Source of the DNA: an uncultured Sphingomonadaceae bacterium
GTDB taxonomy: Bacteria > Pseudomonadota > Alphaproteobacteria > Sphingomonadales > Sphingomonadaceae
Assembly: GCA_947501325.1 (NCBI GenBank)
Contig: CANMVC010000002.1
Coordinates: 124,001-188,000, forward strand
Length of the DNA: 64,000 nucleotides
Direction of reading: 5' to 3'
This document shows, in pieces, positions 1 to 9,003 of the stretch (positions within the stretch are counted from its first letter, which is position 1; every line of letters begins with the position of its first letter). Under the pieces are notes generated by a model. It saw only the letters and a program-made list of their open reading frames with translations. It was not told the origin of the DNA and searched no databases. Position numbers and translations under genes: made by a program.

Positions 1-1
1 C

Positions 2-1075
2 TGGTCGGCAAACCAGCGCAAAAATGGCAGTTATGCCGGTTGGTTTACCGGACGATTGCGCCGCTTGATCAACCCGGTATTGCCGCTTTTCTTGATATGG
101 ACAGTGTTCGCCCTGTTCGGCACGGCTATAGGTGTGGATCGCAAAATTGTGGAGCTTGCCACTCAACTGGCCCTGATTCCCGTTTGGTTCCTGGCGGTCT
201 ATTTAATGGTCGGAGCTGTTGTACCGATTACGCATGCGGCTTGGAAACGCTTTGGCATGGCGTCATTCTGGGCTTTGGTAGCCTGCGCGATAGCGATTGA
301 TGCAGCAACCTTTTCTTTGAACATAGCCTATGTCAATTTTGTAAACTTCGCCTTCATCTGGTTGGCCGTTCATCAACTCGGTTATGCATGGAGCGAAGGT
401 TATTTTTCAAATTCTTTCCGCGCGCTGACATGGGGTATTGGCGGTTTGACAGCGCTGGGTTTGTTGGTTGGCTTTGGCCCTTATCCCATAGCGATGATCG
501 GGGTGCCCGGTGAAGCTGTTAGTAATAGCATGCCGCCGACCATCGCTTTGCTGGCGCTCGGCATCGCTCAAACCGGCTTTGCTCTGGCGCTTGAGCCAGC
601 CGCCCGGCGCATGCTCGATAATATCAAGCTGTGGACCGGCGTCGTTCTTCTCAACGGTATGATAATGACGACCTATTTGTGGCACCTGACCGCTTTTGTC
701 TTGGTCATGGTAGCGGCATGGCTGCTGGGTGGAATTGGTCTGGATGTGGATCCTGGCAGTGCAACCTGGTGGCTGGCGCGTCCGATCTGGTTTGCGCTCT
801 ATATAGCCGCCTTGCTGCCACTGATCATGATCTTTGCCAAATATGAACAGGGAGGGGCGGGAGGCGCAGAAGCCGATCGAGCGGATCTCCCGCACTGGCG
901 ACTGATGGTCGGATTGGTTTTCGTTTGTGCTGGATTGGCGGCTACAGCCGCGATTAGCATTGCCAGCCCTTTGGGTGTAACAGGTGTGCGCCTGTGGGTC
1001 GTGGCCATGCCTTTTATCGGTGCCGCCTTTATAGGCTTTGGCCCAGCCCATAAGCTGGCACGCCGGCTGCGTTAG
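2..1075 (+). CDS. Acyltransferase 3 family membrane protein (5' end cut off)
   Basis: Partial gene: the frame is open to the window edge, so the true start lies upstream and 357 residues are visible. The protein is almost entirely hydrophobic, with about nine predicted membrane helices. It carries a YLWH motif near nt 674-685, a signature of a late helix in acyltransferase-3 (OafA/NodX type) proteins. These move acyl groups, often acetyl or succinyl, onto sugars or lipids at the inner membrane. The first visible stretch is basic and Arg-rich, as in the cytoplasmic loop before the second helix of this family; the usual catalytic His region would lie upstream. A TTG at 56 is a possible internal start but would cut the family domain. 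The acceptor substrate cannot be inferred. It stands alone before sodB, which has its own upstream region. Confidence 0.65.
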   Translation, partial: WSANQRKNGSYAGWFTGRLRRLINPVLPLFLIWTVFALFGTAIGVDRKIVELATQLALIPVWFLAVYLMVGAVVPITHAAWKRFGMASFWALVACAIAIDAATFSLNIAYVNFVNFAFIWLAVHQLGYAWSEGYFSNSFRALTWGIGGLTALGLLVGFGPYPIAMIGVPGEAVSNSMPPTIALLALGIAQTGFALALEPAARRMLDNIKLWTGVVLLNGMIMTTYLWHLTAFVLVMVAAWLLGGIGLDVDPGSATWWLARPIWFALYIAALLPLIMIFAKYEQGGAGGAEADRADLPHWRLMVGLVFVCAGLAATAAISIASPLGVTGVRLWVVAMPFIGAAFIGFGPAHKLARRLR

Positions 1076-1092
1076 TTTCTGCCACTCAGTTT

Positions 1093-1122
1093 TCAACTGC
1101 ATATGTTCTTAAAGGCAGTTGA
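1093..1122. repeat. Inverted repeat between acyltransferase gene and sodB
   Basis: Perfect 8-base arms TCAACTGC (1093-1100) and GCAGTTGA (1115-1122) with a 14-base spacer. No T-run follows directly, so it is a poor intrinsic terminator. It lies 66 bases before the sodB start and could be an operator or a weak hairpin. Function unknown. Confidence 0.4.
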
Positions 1123-1187
1123 TACTGCATCCTTTTGTGACCATATGCGTTCTATGAAAGCTATTCTAACTACGGAGAAATTTCCCG

Positions 1188-1793
1188 ATGTCCTTTGAAC
1201 TTCCTGCGCTACCTTATGCAAAAACTGCTTTTGGAGAGTTGATCTCTGAAGCCACTTTTAACTTCCACCACGGCAAGCATCATAATGCCTATGTCACCAA
1301 AACCAACGATGCGATTGATGGTACGGACCATGCGGGTAAGAAATTGTCCGAGATTATCAAGGCGGCTGACGGCGGCCTGTTCAACAACGCGGCCCAGGTT
1401 TGGAACCACAGCTTTTACTGGTTGTGCTTGAGCCCGGAAAAGAAAGAAATGCCCGCTGAGTTGAAAAGCCGCATCGAAACAGATTTTGGTTCTGTCGAAG
1501 AATTTAAAGAAAAGTTCAAAGCCGAAGCGGTGGGTCATTTCGCCAGCGGTTGGGCATGGTTGGTGTTGAACGGCGACAAGCTGGAAATCACCTCATTGCA
1601 CGACGCGGATAGCCCGGTAGCGCATGACATGAAGCCATTGCTGACGATCGATGTCTGGGAACATGCCTATTATCTCGATTATCAGAACGCACGGCCAGAC
1701 TATGTTGCGGCATTGCTTGATAACGCGATTGATTGGGACTTTGTAGCAAAGAACCTTGATGGCGAAGGTGTAAGCCGCGCCGACCAAGGCTAA
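1188..1793 (+). CDS. sodB: Superoxide dismutase [Fe]
   Basis: Dismutates superoxide to hydrogen peroxide and oxygen in the cytoplasm. The 201-residue length and the start MSFELPALPY match SodB closely. Metal ligands are visible at His27, His74 (in AAQVWNHSFYW), Asp155 and His159 (DVWEHAYYLDY). The residues around the active site look like the iron rather than the manganese form, but metal choice cannot be proved from sequence. GGAG ten or so bases upstream supports the ATG at 1188. It is a single-gene unit, with an inverted repeat upstream and a strong terminator after it. The peroxide it makes could be handled by the peroxiredoxin at 17.7-18.2 kb. Confidence 0.95.
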   Translation: MSFELPALPYAKTAFGELISEATFNFHHGKHHNAYVTKTNDAIDGTDHAGKKLSEIIKAADGGLFNNAAQVWNHSFYWLCLSPEKKEMPAELKSRIETDFGSVEEFKEKFKAEAVGHFASGWAWLVLNGDKLEITSLHDADSPVAHDMKPLLTIDVWEHAYYLDYQNARPDYVAALLDNAIDWDFVAKNLDGEGVSRADQG

Positions 1794-1814
1794 GCGGCTC
1801 CATTTAAAAAGTTC

Positions 1815-1852
1815 AAAAACCGCGCTCCATTTTGGATGGGGCGCGGTTTTTA
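1815..1852. terminator. Rho-independent terminator between sodB and yciB
   Basis: A GC-rich stem (AAAACCGCGC paired with GCGCGGTTTT, extended by TCCA/TGGG pairing) is flanked by A-runs on the left and T-runs on the right. It can therefore end both sodB and the converging dapF-mtaB-ftsY-yciB transcript. Confidence 0.85.
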
Positions 1853-1862
1853 TTTGTCCAGA

Positions 1863-2477
1863 TTATTTGGCCGCAGTTTCTTCCGCTTCCTCGTTTTGAC
1901 CAAGGTCCAGGCCATGGCGCATCAGCATTGGTACATTGGCGATTGCGAAGATAAAGGACAAAATCGTGATGCCCCAAACTTTCAGGGTCAGCCAAAGATC
2001 GAATGTCAGGGTCAGCCGCATCGCTTCATTGAGCAAAGCCATGGCGACAAAGAAAATGGCCCAATTGCGTGAGAGCTTCAGCCAGCCTTCGTCTGACAAG
2101 CCTTCATAAGCGGCTTGCAGCAGATATTTTAGCATCGCTTTACCGCGGAGCAGCCCCACGCCCAATATCACTGCGAACCCGGTATAGATTATCGTTGGTT
2201 TGATCTGGATAAACCGCGGGTCATTAAAATAGATAGTAAGCGCGCCAAAGCCGATGACCAGAACAGCGGACAACCAAAGCATCGGTGATATTTTGCCGAT
2301 TTTCCATTTGGATATGATGACCGCGATCAGGATAGCCGCCATGAATGCGGCTGTTCCGAAAATGATGTTGGAAAATTTGTAAACCAGGAAAAAGATCAAC
2401 AGAGGACCGAAATCCAGCGCGAAGCCCAGACCCTTATTCTCTTTTTTTGGCTCTACGTTGATGACGTCATCGCTCAT
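1863..2477 (-). CDS. yciB: Inner-membrane septation protein YciB/IspZ family
   Basis: A 204-residue integral membrane protein with about five helices. It has the family layout: a short charged N-terminus, then a GPLLIFFLVY-type first helix, a WKIGKISPML loop and a GxxLLRGKAM turn. YciB/IspA proteins are tied to cell-envelope synthesis and septation in enterobacteria and Shigella; the molecular role is still poorly defined. It is the last gene of the leftward operon dapF-mtaB-ftsY-yciB. Its ATG overlaps the ftsY stop by four bases, pointing to translational coupling. The C-terminus (residues about 185-204) is charged and probably cytoplasmic. The family assignment is firm, the cellular role is known only by homology. 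Confidence 0.85.
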   Translation of the reverse strand: MSDDVINVEPKKENKGLGFALDFGPLLIFFLVYKFSNIIFGTAAFMAAILIAVIISKWKIGKISPMLWLSAVLVIGFGALTIYFNDPRFIQIKPTIIYTGFAVILGVGLLRGKAMLKYLLQAAYEGLSDEGWLKLSRNWAIFFVAMALLNEAMRLTLTFDLWLTLKVWGITILSFIFAIANVPMLMRHGLDLGQNEEAEETAAK

Positions 2478-3403
2478 TCTTCAATTCCTGCTATGGCCGC
2501 TGCCAGGTCGTTGGCGTCAAAAGGCCGTAAATCTTCCATCGTCTCGCCCACGCCAATGGCGTGGATCGGCATTTCAAATTGCTTGGCGGCCGCAACAAGC
2601 ACGCCGCCGCGCGCTGTACCATCCAATTTGGTCATTATCAGGCCGGTAACCTTCGCCACTTCCTTAAATACTTCAATTTGAGACAAAGCATTTTGTCCTG
2701 TCGTGGCATCCAGTACCAGCACCACATTATGCGGCGCTTCAGGATTGAGCCTACCCAGCACGCGCCGGATCTTGTCGAGCTCATCCATAAGCTCGGTGCG
2801 GTTTTGCAACCGTCCCGCTGTATCAACAATTAACACATCAATACCGGTGGCCGTGGCCTGTTTCACGCCTTCATAAACGATACTGGCGCTATCACCACCC
2901 TCTTTGCCGCTGATGATCGGAACGCCAAGCCGTTCGGCCCAGACTTTCAACTGCCCGATTGCCGCTGCGCGAAACGTGTCTCCGGCAGCCAGCATCACGC
3001 CATAATCCTGTTCCAGAAATAGATGTGCAAGCTTGGCAATAGTCGTGGTTTTCCCAGAGCCGTTGACACCGATCACCAATATGACCTGGGGTCGAGGGAA
3101 GGCATCTATTTCCAACGGCACCGCGACGGGTTCCAATATACCGGCAATTTCTGACTGAATAATTTCGCGGACCGCATGCTCGCTAAGGCCCTTTTCAAAC
3201 CGCTCCTTCGAGAGTTTTTCGCGGATGGACGCCGCTGTTGACGGGCCAAGGTCGGACATGATCAAAGCATCCTCGATATCATCGAGCGTCGCGTCATCCA
3301 GTTTTGCCTTGGTAACGAGCCCTGTCAGATTTTCGGTTAGCTTGCCTGACGTTTTGCTGAAGCCACCAAACAGGCGATCCTTCCAACCGGGTTTTTCACT
3401 CAT
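2474..3403 (-). CDS. ftsY: Signal recognition particle receptor FtsY
   Basis: SRP receptor GTPase that docks ribosome-nascent chain/SRP complexes at the inner membrane. The 309 residues hold an N-terminal helical domain (about 1-95) and the GTPase G domain, with P-loop GVNGSGKT at 112-119, the DTFRAAA motif at 142-148, DTAGR at 194-198 and TKLDGTARGG at 258-267. The long acidic A region of E. coli FtsY is missing, as in many alphaproteobacteria, so membrane contact presumably relies on the amphipathic helix before the N domain. It overlaps mtaB and yciB by four bases each. Its partner Ffh is encoded about 4 kb away at 7506-8960 on the opposite strand. Confidence 0.95.
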   Translation of the reverse strand: MSEKPGWKDRLFGGFSKTSGKLTENLTGLVTKAKLDDATLDDIEDALIMSDLGPSTAASIREKLSKERFEKGLSEHAVREIIQSEIAGILEPVAVPLEIDAFPRPQVILVIGVNGSGKTTTIAKLAHLFLEQDYGVMLAAGDTFRAAAIGQLKVWAERLGVPIISGKEGGDSASIVYEGVKQATATGIDVLIVDTAGRLQNRTELMDELDKIRRVLGRLNPEAPHNVVLVLDATTGQNALSQIEVFKEVAKVTGLIMTKLDGTARGGVLVAAAKQFEMPIHAIGVGETMEDLRPFDANDLAAAIAGIEE

Positions 3404-4665
3404 ATTATCTTTCTTCCGATCAGTTTTTGGCCATCGGAGGAGATGACTTCAACAGGGATGATCTGGCCTTCTGGCATGGTTTCTTCAAAACTAATATGGG
3501 CAAAATTCTCGGCATATCCAGCTTTGCCATTCAGTTCACACAGGACATTTTGCCGAGTGCCCACCAGATTGTCGCGCCAGAGTTGCGCTCTGGATGCCAG
3601 CTTTTGTCGCAATAGCTTGGCGCGTTGCTTGATAACGGAGCCGTTCACTTGTGGCATATTGGCTGCTGGCGTGTCTTTTCTGGGCGAATAGGGGAATATG
3701 TGGCCGTGAATGACGTCGCACTGATCGATAATATCCATGCTATTCGCGAACATCGCATCAGTTTCCGTAGGGAAACCAGCGATGATATCGGCGCCAATCG
3801 CGATGTCTGGACGTTTTTCCTTGAGCCGCGCGACCAATTCGATGGCTTGTTCCCGACTATGCCGGCGCTTCATCCGTTTCAGGATCATATTATCACCCGA
3901 CTGCAATGACAGATGGACATGCGGCATCATCCGTTGCTCGCCAGTTAGAATATCAAAAAGCCGCTCGTCAATCTCGACGCCATCAACAGATGACAGGCGC
4001 AAGCGTTTCAAATCAGGCACATGCTTCAGCACGCGCTCGACCAGATGGCCAAGGCTAGGGTTTCCCGGTAGATCCGGACCATAGCTGGTGACGTCGACCC
4101 CGGTTAGCACCACCTCATTAAAGCCCTTGTCGACTAGTGCTTGAACCTGTTCCACCACTTGTCCGGCAGGGACGGACCGGCTGTTCCCGCGGCCGTAAGG
4201 AATGATGCAAAAGGTGCAGCGATGATCACAGCCATTTTGCACCTCGACAAAGGCCCGGGAACGCTCGGCAAAAGCGCTGACCATATGCGGTGCAGTTTCC
4301 CTGACCTGCATGATATCAGACACGCGGATATCGGGCTTGTTGGTTTCCAGGCCGAATTTGAAGTTGTCGGCATCATATTTGTCGAAATTGCCAACTACAC
4401 CCGATGTTTCGGGCATGGTGTCGAACATGGCGGGGTCAATTTGCGCTGCGCAGCCGGTAACCACGACCTTCTTGTCGGGATTGTCCCGTTTTGCGCGCCG
4501 GATCGCCTGGCGTGTCTGCCGCACGGCTTCATTGGTTACGGCACAACTGTTGACGATGACCAGTTGATCCGCATCGATATTGGACGTGGCGATGCTTTGC
4601 CGGATCGCTTCACTCTCTGCGATATTCAGGCGACAGCCCATGCTGATAATATCCGGGCCACTCAT
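3400..4665 (-). CDS. mtaB: tRNA t6A37 methylthiotransferase MtaB
   Basis: Radical-SAM enzyme that converts t6A at tRNA position 37 to ms2t6A. The 421 residues show the methylthiotransferase N-terminal domain, with three cluster cysteines (Cys11, Cys41, Cys72), then the radical SAM motif CDHRCTFC (Cys146, Cys150, Cys153). The C-terminal portion is TRAM-like. Closely related MiaB acts on i6A and RimO on ribosomal S12. The spacing and the motif CRLNIAESEA, lacking the MiaB form of the N-terminus, favour MtaB. It overlaps dapF upstream and ftsY downstream by four bases each, a coupled operon. The dapF-mtaB-ftsY order is, to my knowledge, common in Alphaproteobacteria. Confidence 0.88.
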   Translation of the reverse strand: MSGPDIISMGCRLNIAESEAIRQSIATSNIDADQLVIVNSCAVTNEAVRQTRQAIRRAKRDNPDKKVVVTGCAAQIDPAMFDTMPETSGVVGNFDKYDADNFKFGLETNKPDIRVSDIMQVRETAPHMVSAFAERSRAFVEVQNGCDHRCTFCIIPYGRGNSRSVPAGQVVEQVQALVDKGFNEVVLTGVDVTSYGPDLPGNPSLGHLVERVLKHVPDLKRLRLSSVDGVEIDERLFDILTGEQRMMPHVHLSLQSGDNMILKRMKRRHSREQAIELVARLKEKRPDIAIGADIIAGFPTETDAMFANSMDIIDQCDVIHGHIFPYSPRKDTPAANMPQVNGSVIKQRAKLLRQKLASRAQLWRDNLVGTRQNVLCELNGKAGYAENFAHISFEETMPEGQIIPVEVISSDGQKLIGRKII

Positions 4666-5480
4666 CCGAAATCGTCCCAGTTTGCTTCACCGGAAAAGAC
4701 ATAAGTTGTAGGCCCTTGCATCAGAATCGAACCGCCGTCCTGCCAGGACAGTATCAGTGTTCCGCCCGGAAGATGGACTTTGACGGGGCTCTGGACCAAT
4801 CCCCGTTTGATAGCGGCTACCGCTGTCGCGCAAGCGCCAGTGCCACAAGCGCGCGTTAAACCAACGCCGCGTTCCCAAACCCGCAAGTGGATATCGCTGT
4901 CCCTGACATGCGCAACATTGACGTTCACGCGAGCCGGGAAAAGGGGATCAACCTCAATCATCGGTCCCAGGCGATCCAGTTCAACCGCATCACTATCCGA
5001 AACAAAGAAAATCACATGGGGGTTTCCGACATTGACGGCTGCCGGATCCTGCAGATCCTCCCAGCCTACCGGCATATGCAGGCTATCCATGGCATAGGCG
5101 AGGGGTATGGCGTTCCAGTCAAATCTGGGCTCACCCATGTCAACAATGGCGCCTTCATCTGTGACTTGACCAGATATCATGCCGCCATCGGTCTCGATCG
5201 ATGTGCCGTCACCTAACAGCTTCACAACGCAGCGCGTGGCATTGCCGCAAGCTTCGACCTCCCCGCCATCGGCATTGTAGATTTGCATGCGGACATCGGC
5301 TTTTTCCGATGGTCTCAGGATTATGAGTTGATCGCAGCCAATGCCATTATGTCGATGGGCAATTGTTGCCGCTTTCGCACTCTCCATAGTCAAGTTATCG
5401 GAGATTTCCCGCGCACGCGCGTCGATGATGACAAAATCATTGCCCAATCCATGCATCTTGTGAAATTGCCCGCGTGTCAT
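4662..5480 (-). CDS. dapF: Diaminopimelate epimerase
   Basis: Interconverts LL- and meso-diaminopimelate, supplying peptidoglycan cross-links and lysine. The 272-residue length is normal. The two catalytic cysteines are in place: Cys78 in EACGNATRC and Cys212 in RACGTGACA, with the N-terminal MHGLGNDFVIID signature. It is the first gene of the leftward operon with mtaB, ftsY and yciB. Its ATG at 5480 begins the unit, and the promoter should lie in 5481-5571. Asd, which feeds the same pathway, is encoded at 11.7 kb. Confidence 0.95.
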   Translation of the reverse strand: MTRGQFHKMHGLGNDFVIIDARAREISDNLTMESAKAATIAHRHNGIGCDQLIILRPSEKADVRMQIYNADGGEVEACGNATRCVVKLLGDGTSIETDGGMISGQVTDEGAIVDMGEPRFDWNAIPLAYAMDSLHMPVGWEDLQDPAAVNVGNPHVIFFVSDSDAVELDRLGPMIEVDPLFPARVNVNVAHVRDSDIHLRVWERGVGLTRACGTGACATAVAAIKRGLVQSPVKVHLPGGTLILSWQDGGSILMQGPTTYVFSGEANWDDFG

Positions 5481-5535
5481 ATTGGGCGATTTAGGGGCGC
5501 AGGCCTAGCAAGTCCAGCATTTCAAGCGCCCGGCA

Positions 5536-5566
5536 AGGGTCCGCGGATCTGGCGGACCCTTTTTCT
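5536..5566 (+). terminator. Plus-oriented hairpin with T-tail between dapF and GGDEF/EAL gene
   Basis: Perfect 9-base arms AGGGTCCGC (5536-5544) and GCGGACCCT (5552-5560) are followed by TTTTT. The T-tract faces rightward, yet both flanking genes run leftward. As a leftward terminator for the GGDEF/EAL gene the hairpin would lack a U-tract. It may stop antisense transcription or act as a weak leftward terminator. Confidence 0.6.
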
Positions 5567-5571
5567 AGCGC

Positions 5572-7239
5572 TTAGCCAGCTTTTCGCTGCGTTTCTGCGA
5601 GCGGTTCAATGGTTTTTTCCACCGCTTCCTCTGTAACGGATTCCAGCTGTCCCGGTAGCAAATTCCGCTCAGTCAATACTTTGCGTGTCTGCAAAACAGA
5701 GAGCGGACGGCCGTAATACCAGCCTTGGCCCTTGGAACAGCCCATATTGCGGAGCTCGTTTTCAATCGCCTTATCTTCAATCCCTTCCGCTGTGATTGGG
5801 ATGCCCAGACTTTCACCCAAACCGGTAATGGCTTTCACAATCGCCGCGCTCTCAGAATTTTCCAGAATCGAAACGACAAAGCTGCGATCGATCTTGATCC
5901 GGTCGAACGGCAATGCGCGAAGGTGAGCCAGTGAGCTATAGCCGGTGCCAAAGTCATCTAGCGCGATGCGGATGCCCTGGTTTTTCAGGCTGCCGACGAT
6001 GGACTGCGCGAGGCTGAGATTCTCGAACAGTGAGCTCTCGGTAATTTCGATTTCAAGTCGACTGGGTGGAAAGCCTGTTTCCACAAGCAATTTAACGATT
6101 TTCTGGGCAAGCCAGGGGTCGAGCAATTGAACCGGAGAAATATTTACAGCAACCGAAAGGCTGGGATCCCAATTTTTTGCATCTTCAAAAGACTGACGCA
6201 TGACACTCAGCGACAAATCGCCGATCATGCCGGTTTCCTCCGCGATGGGAATAAATACGTCTGGCGAGACCAGCCCTTGTGTCGGGGATTCCCAGCGCGC
6301 CAGCATCTCAAAGCCGGTCAGTTTGCCTGTGGCGAGATCAATTTGCTGCTCATAATAGGGCACAAACTCGCCCGCCGGAATGCCTTTGCGCATGCCCGAT
6401 TCAATGGTGTTACGCGTCTGCAGCTCTTGCTCCATTGACACGTCAAACCAGCAAAAACGGTTCCGCCCCTGCTTCTTGGCGCTATACATCGCGATATCGG
6501 CGCGTTTCATAAGAACATCGACGCCATCGGACTCAAAATCAAAGCGCGACATACCGATAGACGTCGTTACCACCAGATGATTGCCATTTTCGACGATAGG
6601 TTTAGATATGCTGTCAATCAGGTCGTCAGCAATGCGGTCGACCATTTCCGGCTGATCGGGGTCAAAAACGAACGCGCATGCAAACTCATCGCCACCGAGG
6701 CGCGCCAGCAAGTTGTTCGGTGGGATGACTTTGGAAATGCGGGCGGCCACTTCTTTCAGGACAATGTCACCGGCGCTATGACCGTGCACATCATTGACTG
6801 TCTTGAAATTATCGAGGTCGAGCATCACAAAGGCGGTACTTTTATTCTTGCGCTGCGCCGTCGCAATCATTTCGGTGGTTCTCTCCGTGAGAGTCCTGCG
6901 ATTCAGAAAACCGGTGAGCGGGTCGGTCACTGCCAGTGAATGGGCCAATTCTTCCGCCGCAGCCCGTTCGGTAACTTCTTTGGCCAGATCACGGTAACGC
7001 CGCCAACCAAATAATATGAGCGCTATATTGAGAAGAAATGCGGAAACCAACATCTTGTCGGAGCCGCCGCCATATCCCGATAGAGAGGCGATGGCCTCGG
7101 TGATTACCGTGCCGCCGGTTCCGACGAACATGAGTATCGCAAAAATAACGATCAGGCTGGTCACGACATCGCGGCGTGCAGACACCGCATGCTTGTTGCT
7201 CGACTTAACGCTATTTTCTTCCGACATATTATACCCCAT
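5572..7239 (-). CDS. Membrane-anchored GGDEF-EAL cyclic-di-GMP protein
   Basis: Predicted to make and/or degrade cyclic-di-GMP. From the ATG at 7239 it has 555 residues. Two membrane helices (about 27-45 and 63-80) flank a short periplasmic loop, followed by a GGDEF domain with intact GGDEF at 182-186 and an EAL domain. The EAL motif reads EML (311-313), keeping the essential Glu. DDFGTGYSS (428 on) and the TAEGIE motif are also intact, so phosphodiesterase activity is plausible. The RxxD inhibitory site five residues before GGDEF is absent (PPNN there). Start choice is uncertain: TTG 7254, ATG 7239 (GGGAAA upstream) or ATG 7227 (GGGG upstream). No sensor domain beyond the two helices is visible. 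It stands alone between the dapF operon and ffh. Confidence 0.88.
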   Translation of the reverse strand: MGYNMSEENSVKSSNKHAVSARRDVVTSLIVIFAILMFVGTGGTVITEAIASLSGYGGGSDKMLVSAFLLNIALILFGWRRYRDLAKEVTERAAAEELAHSLAVTDPLTGFLNRRTLTERTTEMIATAQRKNKSTAFVMLDLDNFKTVNDVHGHSAGDIVLKEVAARISKVIPPNNLLARLGGDEFACAFVFDPDQPEMVDRIADDLIDSISKPIVENGNHLVVTTSIGMSRFDFESDGVDVLMKRADIAMYSAKKQGRNRFCWFDVSMEQELQTRNTIESGMRKGIPAGEFVPYYEQQIDLATGKLTGFEMLARWESPTQGLVSPDVFIPIAEETGMIGDLSLSVMRQSFEDAKNWDPSLSVAVNISPVQLLDPWLAQKIVKLLVETGFPPSRLEIEITESSLFENLSLAQSIVGSLKNQGIRIALDDFGTGYSSLAHLRALPFDRIKIDRSFVVSILENSESAAIVKAITGLGESLGIPITAEGIEDKAIENELRNMGCSKGQGWYYGRPLSVLQTRKVLTERNLLPGQLESVTEEAVEKTIEPLAETQRKAG

Positions 7240-7505
7240 GACGGTTTCCCACAAATATCAAGCGCATCTATTGCGTTCATATTCCTCAATTTCTGGTTAA
7301 GATTACCTGATTTAGGGGATTTAGAGGGTTGCGGGGCGTCGTCAGATCGACTAGTGGCAACGCAAATAACGATACAAATTGTATTGGCATTTCAGTTACG
7401 AGTTCAAAAACTCACACGTCGGTTAGCGAGGTTTCGCCCACCGGCGTTTTTTGCGTTGAAGGTTTTTAGGCCGATTTTGGCCGTTTTGGAAGAAAGGAAG
7501 ACGCC

Positions 7506-8960
7506 ATGTTTGATAAGTTAAGCGTTCGGCTCGGTGGCGTCTTTGACAAACTGCGGGGTCGTGGCGCTCTTAAGGAAGAAGATGTTCGCGGCGCGATGCG
7601 CGAAGTGCGTATTGCCCTGCTGGAAGCCGATGTTGCACTTCCGGTTGTAAAAGATTTCGTTGAAAAGGTTACTGAACAAGCGGTTGGTCAATCGGTTCTG
7701 AAATCCATCACGCCAGGTCAACAGGTCGTGAAAATCGTCAATGACGGTCTGGCCGATATGCTGGGCGCAGAGGTTAGCGGCCTGGAGCTGGCCGTTACGC
7801 CGCCAGCTATCATCATGATGGTCGGTTTGCAGGGATCGGGTAAGACCACCACCACGGCAAAAATTGCCAAACGCCTTAAAGACAAAGAGAATAAGAAGGT
7901 CATGATGGCCTCGCTCGACGTCAATCGTCCTGCCGCGCAAGAACAGCTAGCAGTGCTTGGCGAACAGATCAGCGCCGCGACCCTGCCAATTGTTGAGGGC
8001 CAGCAACCGGTTGAGATTGCCAAACGCGCGTTGCAGGCTGCGAAACTACAGGGTTTCGATGTTCTGATGCTCGATACCGCAGGTCGTCTGCATGTCGATC
8101 AGCAGCTTATGGACGAGATGAAGGCGGTCGCCGATGTCTCTAAACCTCAGGAAACCTTGCTGGTTGTCGATGCTCTGACTGGTCAGGATGCCGTCAATGT
8201 CGCGTCCAACTTCTCCGAGCAGGTTGATCTCAGCGGTGTGATCCTCACCCGGATGGACGGCGATGCGCGCGGTGGTGCGGCGCTCTCGATGCGGGCGGTC
8301 ACCGGCAAGCCGATTAAATTTGTTGGCGTTGGCGAGAAGATTGATGCGCTTGAAGAATTTCATCCTGAACGGGTAGCCGGTCGGATCCTGGGCATGGGTG
8401 ATGTCGTTAGCCTTGTCGAGAAAGCGGCGCAGGTCGTTGACAAGGAAGAGTCCGAGGCGCTGGCCGAAAAAATGGCCAAGGGTCAGTTTGACCTCAATGA
8501 TTTGCGGTCGCAATTGCGTCAGATGACCAAAATGGGCGGCCTCGGGGCGCTGGCCTCGATGATGCCGGGCATGAAAAAGGCCAAGGCCGCCATGGCGGGT
8601 GGCGCGATGGACGACAAGGTTCTGGTGCGCATGGATGCTATTATCGGTTCGATGACCAAGGAAGAGCGCGTGCGCCCCGGCCTGCTCAATGCGAAGCGCA
8701 AGGTGCGTGTAGCAAAGGGCTCCGGTACGACAGTGCAGGACGTCAATAAGCTCCTGAAAATGCATCAGGAAATGTCCAAGGCGATGAAAAAGATCAAGAA
8801 AATGGGCGGCATGAAGGGCTTGATGTCGATGTTTGGCGGAGGCGGCGGTGCTGCTGGTGCAGGCATGGGCGGGCAAGGGGGCGGAATGCCCGGACTGCCG
8901 GACATGTCTCCAGGCGGATTGCCACCTGATCTTGCAAATTTGTTGAATAAGAAGAAATAG
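7506..8960 (+). CDS. ffh: Signal recognition particle protein Ffh
   Basis: GTPase of the bacterial SRP, which binds signal sequences and 4.5S RNA. The 484 residues have an N domain (1-90), a G domain with P-loop GLQGSGKT at 107-114 and a DTAGRLHVD motif, then a Met-rich M domain (about 300-440) with the [11 protein letters not shown] stretch. The C-terminal 30 residues are Gly/Met/Pro-rich. GGAAG is well placed before the ATG at 7506. It begins the rightward run into rpsP, rimM, trmD and rplS, a common order in Proteobacteria. No 4.5S RNA gene is visible nearby. The 266 bases upstream are non-coding and must hold its promoter. Confidence 0.96.
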   Translation: MFDKLSVRLGGVFDKLRGRGALKEEDVRGAMREVRIALLEADVALPVVKDFVEKVTEQAVGQSVLKSITPGQQVVKIVNDGLADMLGAEVSGLELAVTPPAIIMMVGLQGSGKTTTTAKIAKRLKDKENKKVMMASLDVNRPAAQEQLAVLGEQISAATLPIVEGQQPVEIAKRALQAAKLQGFDVLMLDTAGRLHVDQQLMDEMKAVADVSKPQETLLVVDALTGQDAVNVASNFSEQVDLSGVILTRMDGDARGGAALSMRAVTGKPIKFVGVGEKIDALEEFHPERVAGRILGMGDVVSLVEKAAQVVDKEESEALAEKMAKGQFDLNDLRSQLRQMTKMGGLGALASMMPGMKKAKAAMAGGAMDDKVLVRMDAIIGSMTKEERVRPGLLNAKRKVRVAKGSGTTVQDVNKLLKMHQEMSKAMKKIKKMGGMKGLMSMFGGGGGAAGAGMGGQGGGMPGLPDMSPGGLPPDLANLLNKKK

Positions 8961-9003
8961 TTTTAGAAATTACGTTTATTATATTGTTTTAGAAAGGTTT
9001 ATT

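Noticed and set aside
407-1102. 231-residue minus-strand ORF opposite the acyltransferase
   Set aside because: Its residue pattern is Gln/His/Arg-rich with no family match and it lies wholly opposite a well supported membrane protein; a shadow reading.
7225-7250. TATAAT inside the start region of the GGDEF/EAL gene as a promoter
   Set aside because: No -35 box at the right distance on the minus strand and it lies between the candidate start codons; chance.
7255-7505. 4.5S RNA gene before ffh
   Set aside because: The conserved SRP RNA tetraloop region (GGTCAGGTCCGGAAGG-type) is not present on either strand of the gap.
8046-8876. 276-residue minus-strand ORF opposite ffh
   Set aside because: It is the antisense reading of the Ffh G/M domain with His/Leu/Phe-rich composition and no ribosome-binding site; a shadow.
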